Positions 36,013 through 46,067 of a stretch of DNA of 64,000 bases are shown piece after piece (the first letter of the stretch is position 1; every line of letters starts with the position of its first letter). The stretch covers positions 226,021 through 290,020 of the forward strand of contig JAPKHK010000005.1 of assembly GCA_026646885.1 (NCBI GenBank), written 5' to 3'. Source of the DNA: Casimicrobiaceae bacterium (GTDB lineage Bacteria > Pseudomonadota > Gammaproteobacteria > Burkholderiales > Casimicrobiaceae). The notes beneath the pieces are model-generated. The model worked only from the letters and a program-made list of their open reading frames with translations, had not been told where the DNA came from and did no database searches. The translations under genes were made by a program, and so were the position numbers.

Positions 36013-36026
36013 TGCATTTTGCTGCG
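36013..36026. promoter_or_regulatory. Candidate BoxR operator A
   Basis: TGCA-TTTTGC-TGCG, a TGCA-N6-TGCR direct repeat about 120 bases upstream of the DUF4863 start. BzdR and BoxR regulators are known to recognise TGCA repeats spaced by six bases. A perfect hairpin (CGCTTG, four bases, CAAGCG) follows at about 36025-36040. Confidence 0.5.
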
Positions 36027-36065
36027 CTTGCGCACAAGCGAGTGAGGGCACCGCGAAACCGCCGA

Positions 36066-36079
36066 TGCACTTTTCTGCG
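36066..36079. promoter_or_regulatory. Candidate BoxR operator B
   Basis: TGCA-CTTTTC-TGCG. Its six-base spacer differs by one base from that of the site at boxR (CTTTTA), which makes chance less likely. It lies about 53 bases from operator A, roughly five helical turns, in the middle of the 366-base divergent control region. Confidence 0.5.
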
Positions 36080-36200
36080 CCCGAAAGGGCGCTACGGCGA
36101 TCCTGTCGCCCCACCCAAGTCCCCGTCCCGCACGCCACAGGGCGCCGCATCTCTCGTCCTGTCAGGACTTTCCGGCTAGCAACGATCACCCGCATCGCCC

Positions 36201-36229
36201 TTGACACACATCAAGATTAGCATTATCGT
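36201..36229 (+). promoter_or_regulatory. Sigma-70-like promoter of boxR
   Basis: A perfect TTGACA (36201-36206), 17-base spacer, then TATCGT (36224-36229, four of six consensus bases). Transcription would begin near 36236. A single TGCA (36229-36232) overlaps the -10 end and the TGCA-N6-TGCA pair follows about 15 bases downstream of the predicted start, a position where bound BoxR would block the polymerase. Confidence 0.6.
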
Positions 36230-36250
36230 GCACTACAGTCTATTTTGTTA

Positions 36251-36264
36251 TGCACTTTTATGCA
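36251..36264. promoter_or_regulatory. Candidate BoxR operator C (perfect repeat)
   Basis: TGCA-CTTTTA-TGCA is the exact TGCA-N6-TGCA arrangement known for BzdR-type regulators. It overlaps the ATG chosen for boxR (36260), implying autoregulation, or that translation starts further downstream. Confidence 0.6.
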
Positions 36265-37153
36265 CGCTCCAATTATCGACGGAACTCTCAAGAAACCGCA
36301 ACCCGTGGCCGAAGAGACCCACTTTTTGGCGCAGCTCGGGCGCCGAGTGCGCGAGGCGCGCGATCGCCGCGGCCTGTCGCGCAAGCTCGCTGCCCGCGAA
36401 GCGGGCGTCTCGGAGCGTCATTTGGCGAGCCTCGAAGCTGGGGAAGGCAACATTTCCGTCGCCCTTCTGCGCCGCATCGCCGTCGCGCTGGGCAGTCCCT
36501 TGGCCGAGTGGTTCGCCCCCGAGGGCGAGGACACGATCGAGCGGCGCTTGATCCGCCGCTTTCTCGAACGCCTGCCGCAACACCGCCTGGAAGAGATCGT
36601 CTTTCGGCTGATGCGAGAGTTCGGGGAGGAAGAAGCCGCGCGCAAGAAGCGCATCGTCCTCCTGGGTTTGCGCGGAGCCGGCAAGACCACGCTGGGCACG
36701 CGTCTGGCCCGCGAAACCGGCCTGCCTTTCGTCGAACTCGATCGCGAAATCGAAAGCGAGACCGGTATGCCTACCAGCGAAATCTTCTCGCTTTATGGGC
36801 AGGCGGGTTACCGCCGCGTCGAGCGGCGCTGCCTGGAACGCATTCTCAAGGAACGCGACCGCGCGGTAATTTGTGTCGGTGGCGGCATCGTCGCGCAACC
36901 CGAAACCTTTGACTATCTGTTGTCGCACTGCTTCACCATTTGGTTGCGCGCCAGCGCCGAAGAACACATGGCCCGCGTGGTCGCGCAGGGAGACTTGCGC
37001 CCCATGGCGGGCAACGATGAAGCGATGGAGGATTTGCGTCAGATCCTCGTCGCGCGCGATCCGCTCTACAGCAAGGCCGATCGTGTGCTGGACACCGCGC
37101 AGCGCAGCGTCGAGCAAAGTTTTCAGGAACTCCAACAGTTGCTGCCTACGTAA
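36260..37153 (+). CDS. boxR: BoxR-type benzoyl-CoA-responsive regulator
   Basis: 297-residue repressor with an N-terminal XRE/HTH_3 domain (about 23-88; VREARDRRGLSRKLAAREAG and SERHLASLEAGEGNISVALL) and a C-terminal shikimate-kinase-like domain with Walker A GLRGAGKTT at about 136-144, LPFVELDREIE and the CVGGGIVAQP loop. This two-domain plan defines BzdR/BoxR proteins, which bind benzoyl-CoA through the kinase-like domain and release DNA. ATG 36260 lacks a ribosome binding site and lies in an operator, so GTG 36305 (VAEETHFLAQLG) may be the real start. It is the first gene of the boxR-C-B-A unit, 11 bases before boxC. Confidence 0.92.
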   Translation: MHAPIIDGTLKKPQPVAEETHFLAQLGRRVREARDRRGLSRKLAAREAGVSERHLASLEAGEGNISVALLRRIAVALGSPLAEWFAPEGEDTIERRLIRRFLERLPQHRLEEIVFRLMREFGEEEAARKKRIVLLGLRGAGKTTLGTRLARETGLPFVELDREIESETGMPTSEIFSLYGQAGYRRVERRCLERILKERDRAVICVGGGIVAQPETFDYLLSHCFTIWLRASAEEHMARVVAQGDLRPMAGNDEAMEDLRQILVARDPLYSKADRVLDTAQRSVEQSFQELQQLLPT

Positions 37154-37164
37154 AGGAAAACCCC

Positions 37165-38835
<1,671 letters not shown>

Positions 38836-38895
38836 CCGACCGCCCGCGATGCCCTGCGCCGCCAAATCGCAACGCTCTCTACCCAAGGAATGAAC

Positions 38896-40317
38896 ATGAT
38901 CGATTACAGCGAAAAAATCCCCAACAACGTCAACCTTTCCGAAGACCGCACCCTGCAACGCGCACTCGAACACTGGCAGCCCAACTACTTGCAGTGGTGG
39001 CAGGACATGGGTCCGGAAGGCAGCCAGAACTTCGAGGTCTATTTACGCACCGCAGTGAGCGTCGACCCTTCCGGTTGGGCGCACTTCGACTACGTGCAGA
39101 TGCCCGATTATCGCTGGGGTATTTTTCTGGTGCCGCGCGATGCCGAGCGGCGCATCCACTTCGGCGAACACTTGGGCGAACCCGCGTGGCAAGAAGTGCC
39201 GGGCGAGCATCGCGCCAACCTGCGGCGCATCATCGTCACTCAGGGCGACACCGAACCCGCCTCGGTGGAGCAGCAGCGCCACCTCGGACTCACCTGTCCC
39301 TCGCTCTACGACCTGCGCAATCTCTTTCAAGTCAACGTCGAAGAGGGGCGCCATCTCTGGGCCATGGTCTACCTCCTGCACCGCTATTTCGGGCGCGATG
39401 GCCGCGAAGAAGCCGAGGCCCTGCTGGAGCGCCGTTCGGGCGACCCCGACAATCCCCGCATCCTCGGCGCCTTCAACGAGAAGACCCCGGATTGGCTTTC
39501 CTTCTTCATGTTCACTTATTTCACCGACCGCGACGGCAAGTACCAGCTCTGCGCCCTCGCCGAATCGGCCTTCGATCCGCTGGCCCGAAGCTGCCGCTTC
39601 ATGCTCACCGAAGAAGCACATCACATGTTCGTGGGCGAGTCGGGCATCGCGCGCATTTTGCAGCGTACCTGCGAAGTGATGAATCAGTTGAAGACCAACG
39701 ACCCGAACAAGCTCAGAGCAGCGGGAGTCATCGACCTGCCGACCATTCAGCGTTACCTCAATTTCCACTTCAGCGTCACGCTTGATCTCTTTGGTGCCGA
39801 CCAGTCCTCCAACGCCGCGCTTTACTACTCCAGCGGTTTGAAAGGCCGCTTCGAAGAGGGCAAGCGCAGCGACGACCATCAGCTGAAGAGCGCACGCTAT
39901 AACCTTCTCGGCGTGCGCGAGGGCAAGCTCGCCAGTGAGGATGTGCCCATGCTCAATGCCTTGAACGAAGTGCTGCGCGATGATTACATCAAAGATTCGA
40001 TGGCCGGGGTGGAGCGCTGGAACCGCGTGATCGAAAAGACCGGGGTCAATTTCCGCCTAACCGTGCCGCACAAGGCTTTCCACCGCAAAATCGGCACCTT
40101 CGCACAGATTTGCGTGGCGCCCAGCGGTGAAGTGCTGAGCCAAGACGCTTGGGCCGCCCAGGCCGTGCACTGGCTGCCCAGCGCCGAAGATCGCGCCTTC
40201 GTCGCTTCGCTCATGGGACGCGTCGCCGAACCAGGCCAATTCGCGAACTGGATTGCGCCGCCGGCGCGGGGGATCAATAATCAGCCGGTGGATTTTGCCT
40301 ACGTACGCTTTAACTAG
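38896..40317 (+). CDS. boxB: Benzoyl-CoA 2,3-epoxidase, diiron component BoxB
   Basis: 473-residue diiron enzyme that inserts one oxygen atom into benzoyl-CoA with electrons from BoxA. Two ATGs compete: 38890 directly abuts the AAGGA, while 38896 ([13 protein letters not shown]) is six bases after it. Using 38896 puts the expected iron ligands at E120, E150, H153, D211, E240 and H243, the same numbers as in the characterised Azoarcus BoxB, which decides the start. EEGRHLWAM and [11 protein letters not shown] carry the ExxH pairs. All ligands are intact. boxA starts 17 bases after the stop. Confidence 0.95.
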   Translation: MIDYSEKIPNNVNLSEDRTLQRALEHWQPNYLQWWQDMGPEGSQNFEVYLRTAVSVDPSGWAHFDYVQMPDYRWGIFLVPRDAERRIHFGEHLGEPAWQEVPGEHRANLRRIIVTQGDTEPASVEQQRHLGLTCPSLYDLRNLFQVNVEEGRHLWAMVYLLHRYFGRDGREEAEALLERRSGDPDNPRILGAFNEKTPDWLSFFMFTYFTDRDGKYQLCALAESAFDPLARSCRFMLTEEAHHMFVGESGIARILQRTCEVMNQLKTNDPNKLRAAGVIDLPTIQRYLNFHFSVTLDLFGADQSSNAALYYSSGLKGRFEEGKRSDDHQLKSARYNLLGVREGKLASEDVPMLNALNEVLRDDYIKDSMAGVERWNRVIEKTGVNFRLTVPHKAFHRKIGTFAQICVAPSGEVLSQDAWAAQAVHWLPSAEDRAFVASLMGRVAEPGQFANWIAPPARGINNQPVDFAYVRFN

Positions 40318-40334
40318 CCGCCCCCGCTCCGCCC

Positions 40335-41573
40335 ATGAACGCGCCCCTGCCGCCGCCGGAAGTCCTCCGCCAACACTTGATCGATCCCGAGGTCTGCATT
40401 CGCTGCAATACCTGCGAAGAGACCTGCCCGATCAAGGCCATCAGCCACGATGCGCGCAATTACGTGGTCGACTTCTCGATCTGTGAAAACTGCCTCGCCT
40501 GCATTCCGCCCTGCCCCACCGGCGCCATTGATTCGTGGCGCAACGTTTTGCCGACCCAGCCCTACAGCCTTGCCGAACAACTGGCCTGGGAGGCCTTGCC
40601 AGAGCCTACCGAACTCGATCGGCGACCGCCCGGCGCCGCGACGACGCTGCCGGAGGACGTCGCGGCGCTGTCCGAAACGGCCAGCGCCGCCGAACTCGGG
40701 CAGGCCCGTCCCCCGTGGTCGGCGGCGCATCCCTATACTAACCTCTACACTCCCGAGCATCCCTCGAAGGCCACCGTCGCCGGCAACTATCGTCTCACCC
40801 CCGAAGGCGCAAGCATCGAGATCCGGCACATCGTGCTCGATTTCGGGCACAAGCCGTTTCCCGTGCTCGAAGGCCAGGCGCTAGGCATCATCCCCCCCGG
40901 CGTGGATGAAACGGGCCGCACCTTCCACCCGCGCATGTACTCGATTTCCAGCCCGCGAGAAGGCGAGCGCCCGCACTACAATAACCTCGCATTGACGGTA
41001 AAGCGCGTCACCCATGACCGTGACGGCCGCCCAGTGCTGGGCAAGGCATCGAACTATGTGTGCGACCTGAAAAAGGGCGACGAGGTTACCGTGGTGGGCC
41101 CCTACGGCACCACCTTTCTCATGCCCAACCACCCCGGATCTTCGCTCTTGATGATCTGCACCGGCACCGGCGCCGCGCCGATGCGCGCCATGACCGAGAG
41201 GCGGCGGCGGCGCGTGGCGCTCAAGGAGGGCGGCGAGCTCACGCTCTTCTTCGGGGCGCGCTCGCAGGTCGAACTGCCCTACTTTGGGCCGCTGATGAAG
41301 CTGCCCAAGAGTTTCATCGACGTGCACCTCGCTTTCTCGCGCGAGCCCGGACAGCCGAAGCGTTATGTGCAAGATCTCTTGCGCGAGCAAGGTGAAAGAG
41401 TCTGGCGCCATCTGACGGACGACAACTGCTACGTCTACCTGTGCGGGCACAAGGGCATGGAAGAAGGGGTGATCGCCGTGTTCGACCAGCTAGCCAGAGC
41501 GCGCGGCTCCAACTGGCAGGCATTGCGCCGAGAGCTTTTGGGCGAAGGCCGCCTGCATGTCGAAACCTACTGA
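40335..41573 (+). CDS. boxA: Benzoyl-CoA epoxidase reductase BoxA
   Basis: 412-residue NADPH-dependent reductase for BoxB. Two [4Fe-4S] motifs at the N-terminus: C21, C24, C27, C31 and C50, C53, C56, C60. A flavin-binding domain follows ([22 protein letters not shown]) and then the NADP domain with [15 protein letters not shown] and the [10 protein letters not shown] end. Domain order and length match BoxA. Its last 17 bases overlap the hemerythrin-like gene. Confidence 0.94.
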   Translation: MNAPLPPPEVLRQHLIDPEVCIRCNTCEETCPIKAISHDARNYVVDFSICENCLACIPPCPTGAIDSWRNVLPTQPYSLAEQLAWEALPEPTELDRRPPGAATTLPEDVAALSETASAAELGQARPPWSAAHPYTNLYTPEHPSKATVAGNYRLTPEGASIEIRHIVLDFGHKPFPVLEGQALGIIPPGVDETGRTFHPRMYSISSPREGERPHYNNLALTVKRVTHDRDGRPVLGKASNYVCDLKKGDEVTVVGPYGTTFLMPNHPGSSLLMICTGTGAAPMRAMTERRRRRVALKEGGELTLFFGARSQVELPYFGPLMKLPKSFIDVHLAFSREPGQPKRYVQDLLREQGERVWRHLTDDNCYVYLCGHKGMEEGVIAVFDQLARARGSNWQALRRELLGEGRLHVETY

Positions 41574-42159
41574 AGCGCCGGTGCCGCACGTGGCGGCGCT
41601 GAGCATTCTGCGCGACGAGCATCTCGCCATCGCCACTGTCCTCTATGCGCTGCGCTACCTGGCACAGCGACTCGATGACGACGGTCTCGCTCCACGCCTG
41701 CCGGTGCTGCACGCCATCGTCGACTACATCATTTCCTACCCCGACCGCTGGCACCACCCCAAGGAGGAGACACAGCTCTTTTGTCGCCTCCGAGAGCGCA
41801 CTGCGGAGGCTGAGGCCCTGCTGACCGAACTCGAACTGGAGCATGCCGCCGGCTACGGGCTGATCGAAGCCTTGCGCGCCAAGCTCCAGGCGCTGGAGCA
41901 GGCTCAGGAGGGCGCCTTGACAGCATTCCGCGAAGCCGCATTGCGCTACGCCGACTTCGAATGGGGGCACCTGCGCAAGGAGGAAGACCTGCTGTTTCCG
42001 CTGGCTGTGCGCCATTTGCTTGCGGCGGACTGGGAGCAGATCCATCGTGCCTTCCGCGAGAACGACAACCCGCTCTTCGGACTGAAGCCGCGCGACGAAG
42101 CTGAACGGCTCTATCAGCGCATCATTGAACTTGCGCCGCCGCCTATCGGCAAGCGCTGA
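41557..42159 (+). CDS. Hemerythrin-like HHE domain protein
   Basis: 200-residue helical protein whose ATG lies within the end of boxA, so it is translationally coupled to it. Candidate diiron ligands occur in the right order: H22 (RDEHLAI), H67 and E71 (HHPKEET), H96 (LEHAAG), H138 and E142 ([11 protein letters not shown]). This is the bacterial HHE type rather than classic hemerythrin. Roles in the family include oxygen, nitric oxide or iron sensing and iron-centre repair. Coupling to an oxygen-dependent diiron epoxidase suggests oxygen supply, iron loading or protection of BoxB; no such role is established. Confidence 0.85.
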   Translation: MSKPTEAPVPHVAALSILRDEHLAIATVLYALRYLAQRLDDDGLAPRLPVLHAIVDYIISYPDRWHHPKEETQLFCRLRERTAEAEALLTELELEHAAGYGLIEALRAKLQALEQAQEGALTAFREAALRYADFEWGHLRKEEDLLFPLAVRHLLAADWEQIHRAFRENDNPLFGLKPRDEAERLYQRIIELAPPPIGKR

Positions 42160-42179
42160 CGCAATGCAGTGTGCTCGGC

Positions 42180-43850
42180 CTATCCCGCCCGCCGCCATAC
42201 CTCGACCCGGTTGCGTCCACCCTGCTTGGCGGCATAAAGGGCCTGGTCGGCGCGCGAGAACAAGGAATCGAGGCTCTCGTTTGGCTCGATCTGCGCTACC
42301 CCAATGCTTGTCGTAATTCGCAGAGCCCGCTCGTCCACCTGGAGCCTTCGTTCAGCGATCAGGGCGCAAATGCGCTCGGCAATTTGCCGGCCGCCTTCGG
42401 CATCGAGTTCGGGCAAGAGCGCCGCGAATTCCTCCCCACCATAACGCCCCAGCAGATCGGTCTGCCGCAGGCCCCCGGCGATGATCTCCGCCACCGCGCA
42501 GAGCACGTCATCGCCGCCCTGGTGGCCATAACGATCGTTGATGGCCTTGAAATGGTCGACGTCGAGCATCAGCGCGGCAAGCGGGTGACCACTGGCCAGA
42601 CACGCATCGCGCAAAGCCTCGCCGCGCGCGAAGAAGGCGCGGCGGTTGAGGCGGCCGGTCAAGGAATCGTGATTGGCATGGTGCTCCAGCGCATCCTGAA
42701 TCCGGCGCCGTTCCTCGATTTCCTCCTGCAAGCTGGCATTGTGTAGCTGATAGAGTTCCGTTTCGCGCCGCATCTTTTCCAGGCGGTGGATGACGTGCAG
42801 TGTATTGAGGCGCAGGTCGGACTTTTCGTTGAAGACCTGCTTGTCGGCACGATGAAAGCGCTCGTGGTGTGCCAGCGCCGCGGCAAAATCCCCCTGCGCC
42901 CGATAGGCCTCGGTGAGGGCAAGACAGCAGCTCGCCACCAGCGCTTGCTCGCCGAGAATCTCCGCCAATGACAATGCCTCGCCCAACAGCGCCAGGGCCT
43001 CGGGATGCCGTCCGCGCCGATTCTCCTGCTCGCCCTGCGCGCGCCGCACCTCGCTGCGGCCGCGCTGATCACCCGCGGCCAACGCCGAGGCGAGTGCTTC
43101 GTCGAGCGCCGTGCCAGCTGACTGATCCTCACCCAGCTCGAAATGAGCCCAGGCCACCGGCAGCAGGCTGCCATGCACCAGATTGGCAATGGCAAGCTCG
43201 CGCGCCAGGGCCACACTGCGCCGCCCGTACTGCAGCGTGTCGCGGTAGCGTCGCAGATGAAAGCTCACTTCGGCCAGCCCGCCGAGAAGAAATGCCTGCA
43301 CCCAGCGGTCCCCGGCGGCTTCACCAATGCGCAGGCCTTCGGATAGGCATTTAACAGCTTCCTCGGGCGCTCCCGTCGAGGAATGGATGAGCCCGATGTT
43401 ATGCAGGGCGCCGGCCTGGCGATTGGTGTTCCCCAGTTCGCGTGCCAACTCCTGTACGCGCAAATAGTGTTCCAACGCGGCTGGATAATCACTCAAAAAG
43501 TAGCAGATTCGGCCGAATTCGTTCTGCACCCACATCGCCCCAGCGCGATCGCCCAATGCGTCGTAAAGCGGTGCGGCGGCCAGTAGCGCCTCCATCGCCT
43601 CGCCATATTCGGAGAGCTGCACGCAGGCGCGTGCCCGGTTGAAATGCGCCTCGGCCAAACCTTCGCGATAGGGTTGGTCGGTGAATTCCGCCTGGCCGCA
43701 AAGCTCGATCGCCTCGCGCGCAAAGTTTGCGGCGGGGCCCGATTCGCTGAAAGCGAGGGCGCGCGATAGCGCATTCAGAGCCTCGATGCGCGACTTGACC
43801 TCGGTTGCGGCGGCGAGTCGCGCTTCGAGAGTCTCCCGAGACTCAAGCAT
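42180..43850 (-). CDS. TPR-GGDEF diguanylate cyclase
   Basis: 556 residues, no membrane segment. The first about 350 residues form tetratricopeptide-like repeats (AEAHFNRARACVQLSEYGEAME, AGALHNIGLIHSSTGAPEEAV and others), then a short coiled coil (RLEKMRRETELYQLHNASLQ region), then GGDEF from about residue 390. The active site reads GGEEF near 471-475, a catalytically competent variant, preceded by RQTD, the inhibitory RxxD I-site at the standard distance. It should make cyclic di-GMP and be subject to product inhibition. It is 52 bases after glnS; the TPR part may bind a partner protein. Confidence 0.92.
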   Translation of the reverse strand: MLESRETLEARLAAATEVKSRIEALNALSRALAFSESGPAANFAREAIELCGQAEFTDQPYREGLAEAHFNRARACVQLSEYGEAMEALLAAAPLYDALGDRAGAMWVQNEFGRICYFLSDYPAALEHYLRVQELARELGNTNRQAGALHNIGLIHSSTGAPEEAVKCLSEGLRIGEAAGDRWVQAFLLGGLAEVSFHLRRYRDTLQYGRRSVALARELAIANLVHGSLLPVAWAHFELGEDQSAGTALDEALASALAAGDQRGRSEVRRAQGEQENRRGRHPEALALLGEALSLAEILGEQALVASCCLALTEAYRAQGDFAAALAHHERFHRADKQVFNEKSDLRLNTLHVIHRLEKMRRETELYQLHNASLQEEIEERRRIQDALEHHANHDSLTGRLNRRAFFARGEALRDACLASGHPLAALMLDVDHFKAINDRYGHQGGDDVLCAVAEIIAGGLRQTDLLGRYGGEEFAALLPELDAEGGRQIAERICALIAERRLQVDERALRITTSIGVAQIEPNESLDSLFSRADQALYAAKQGGRNRVEVWRRAG

Positions 43851-43902
43851 GGTCGGGGTTCACGCCCTTGGTCTCGCGCCGAGCGGCCGCCGGAGCGGGC
43901 CC

Positions 43903-45684
43903 TCAGCAGCCCTTGCCCCAGGAGTCTTTCAAACCCACGGCGCGATTGAAAATCGGCGCCCCCGGGCGCGAATCGACGCGGTCGGCGACGAAATAGCCGT
44001 GGCGTTCGAACTGGAAGCGCTCTTCGGGACTCGCCTGCGCCAGGCTCGGCTCAAGGAAGGCCCGAACGATGCGCTTGGCCTGCGGGTTGATTTCGCTACG
44101 GTAATCGGCCTCGCCCGCGCCCGGTTGGGGCACGCGAAAGAGTCTATCGTAGAGCCGTACCTCGGCTTCATAGCCAACCTTGGCGCTGACCCAATGGAGG
44201 TTTCCTTTGACCTTGTAATTGTCGGCGCCCGACGTGCCGGACTTACTGTCGGAGAAATACTCGCAATGCACGGCGAGGACGTTGCCGGCGGCGTCTTTTT
44301 CGCAACCGGTGCATTTCACCACATAAGCGTAGCGCAAGCGCACACTGTTGCCCGGATAGAGCCTGAAGAACCCTTTGACCGGGCTTTCCATGAAGTCCTC
44401 GCGCTCGATCCACAGTTCACGCGAAAACGGTAAGCCACGCTTGCCCCAGTCCGGCTTTTGGGGGTGGTTGGGCGCTTCGCAGGCCTCGGTCTGGTCGACC
44501 GGGTAATTGTCGATCACCAGCTTCAAGGGGTCGAGCACCGCCACGCGCCGCGGCGCGCGCTCGTTCAAGTCCTCGCGCATGCATTCTTCGAGGATGCTGT
44601 AGTCGATCCAGGAATCAGCCTTGGACACCCCGATCCGTTCGGCGAACAGCCGAAACCCTTCGGGGGTATAGCCTCGCCGGCGCGCCCCGGCCAGGGTGGG
44701 CAAGCGTGGGTCGTCCCAGCCGGCCACGTGCCCTTCCTGCACGAGTTCGATGAGCTTGCGCTTGGACAGCACCACGTAAGTGAGCTTGAGTCGCGCGAAC
44801 TCATATTGCTGCGGCAGTGGCCGGGCCAGCTTGCCGCAGTCCGCCAGGCGCGCCAGCAGCCAGTCGTAAAACGGCCTTTGATCTTCGAATTCCAGGGTGC
44901 AGATGGAGTGAGTGATGTTTTCCAGTGCGTCCTCGATAGGATGCGCAAAGGTGTACAGGGGATAAATGCACCAGGCGTTGCCGGTGCGGTGATGCTCGGC
45001 CTTGCGGATGCGGTAGATCACCGGATCGCGCAGATTGATGTTGGGCGAGCTCATATCGATCTTGGCGCGCAGCACGTGGGCCCCGTCGGCAAATTCGCCA
45101 GCGCGCATGCGTCGAAAAAGCACCAGGTTCTCGGCCACGCTGCGGCCACGATCGGGGCTGTCCTGGCCCGCTTCGGTCAGCGTGCCTCGTCGGGAGCGCA
45201 TTTCCTCGGCGCTCTGGCTATCGACATAGGCATGCCCGCCTTCAATGAGCGCCTCGGCGAATTCGTACATCCAGGCAAAGTAGTCGGAAGCGAAATAGAG
45301 CACCTCGCCCGACGGTGTCTGCCAGTCGAAACCGAGCCAGCAAATGGCCTCCAGGATGGAATCGACATACTCCTGCTCTTCCTTTTCTGGGTTGGTGTCG
45401 TCGAAGCGCATATGACAGACACCCCCGAACTCCTGTGCCAAGCCGAAATTGAGGCAAATCGATTTGGCGTGACCGATGTGCAGGTAGCCGTTGGGCTCCG
45501 GCGGAAAGCGGGTGCGGATCGCGGCCGCATCCACTGCGCCCAAGCCCTGGTCGCGCGCCGGACCGGGGTGTCCACACCAGCGTCGCGCCGCATACTTACC
45601 GGAACGCAGGTCTTCGGCGATAATCTGCCGGAGGAAATTGGAAGGCGCTGCCGCCTCCGGCTTGGTCGCAGGCTGGGAACTCAT
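43903..45684 (-). CDS. glnS: Glutaminyl-tRNA synthetase
   Basis: 593-residue class I synthetase. The HIGH motif lies in PPEPNGYLHIGHAKS (about 61-75) and the KMSKS counterpart is VLSKRKL (about 306-312), as in E. coli GlnRS. RFDDTNPEKEEQEYV and the anticodon-binding barrels (YPVDQTEACEAPNHP, KGFFRLYPGNSVRL) are complete. Compared with E. coli, about 22 extra residues (about 32-56, including RWCGHPGPARDQG) lie between SGKYAA and TRFPPEP. Their reading frame is continuous. Start MSSQPATKPE at 45684. Confidence 0.95.
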   Translation of the reverse strand: MSSQPATKPEAAAPSNFLRQIIAEDLRSGKYAARRWCGHPGPARDQGLGAVDAAAIRTRFPPEPNGYLHIGHAKSICLNFGLAQEFGGVCHMRFDDTNPEKEEQEYVDSILEAICWLGFDWQTPSGEVLYFASDYFAWMYEFAEALIEGGHAYVDSQSAEEMRSRRGTLTEAGQDSPDRGRSVAENLVLFRRMRAGEFADGAHVLRAKIDMSSPNINLRDPVIYRIRKAEHHRTGNAWCIYPLYTFAHPIEDALENITHSICTLEFEDQRPFYDWLLARLADCGKLARPLPQQYEFARLKLTYVVLSKRKLIELVQEGHVAGWDDPRLPTLAGARRRGYTPEGFRLFAERIGVSKADSWIDYSILEECMREDLNERAPRRVAVLDPLKLVIDNYPVDQTEACEAPNHPQKPDWGKRGLPFSRELWIEREDFMESPVKGFFRLYPGNSVRLRYAYVVKCTGCEKDAAGNVLAVHCEYFSDSKSGTSGADNYKVKGNLHWVSAKVGYEAEVRLYDRLFRVPQPGAGEADYRSEINPQAKRIVRAFLEPSLAQASPEERFQFERHGYFVADRVDSRPGAPIFNRAVGLKDSWGKGC

Positions 45685-46067
45685 TTCGGATGGGGCCGAT
45701 GGTCAAAGCTGATTATTGTAACTGGGGGGGGTCATTTGGTCATGTTTTCAGGCTTCGCCGGCAGCTTGAGCGCGTTCCTTTTGCAGCGCTTGCCTATCGC
45801 CTCTGGGTTGTCCACACAAACTGTGGATAATTTTGTGCACAAGATGTAAAAACCGTCGCTAAAGCTTCATCCAAGCGTCATTTTCCCTAAAACGCTCAAA
45901 AATGCGTCGGCATTTTATCTCATGAAATCATATAGCTACTACGCAGTTACGACGCGCAGGGGCATCCCATATTTAGGGCTTGACAATTTTCGGCAGTCGG
46001 CACTCGTTGTGGATTTCTCTTTGCCGCCAGAGCCTTGCCATGACAGCGGCATGACCCCTGGCAGCTT
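45685..46067. other. AT-rich gap between glnS and xseA
   Basis: 383 bases with no convincing gene; much richer in A and T than its surroundings, especially 45820-45960. It holds the DnaA-box-like cluster described separately and a TTGACA at 45980-45985 pointing to xseA without a clear -10. Promoters for both divergent genes must lie here. Confidence 0.6.
45808..45842. promoter_or_regulatory. Cluster of DnaA-box-like sites
   Basis: TTGTCCACA (45808-45816) faces TGTGGATAA (45822-45830, the reverse complement of the perfect DnaA box TTATCCACA) across five bases. The palindrome TTGTGCACAA (45833-45842) gives a third DnaA-box-like match. They lie at the edge of an AT-rich stretch. Confidence 0.5.

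Noticed and set aside
45685..46067. Chromosomal replication origin
   Set aside because: DnaA-box-like sites are present but dnaA, dnaN, gyrB, rpmH or parAB are not nearby and only three sites are seen; kept only as a finding.
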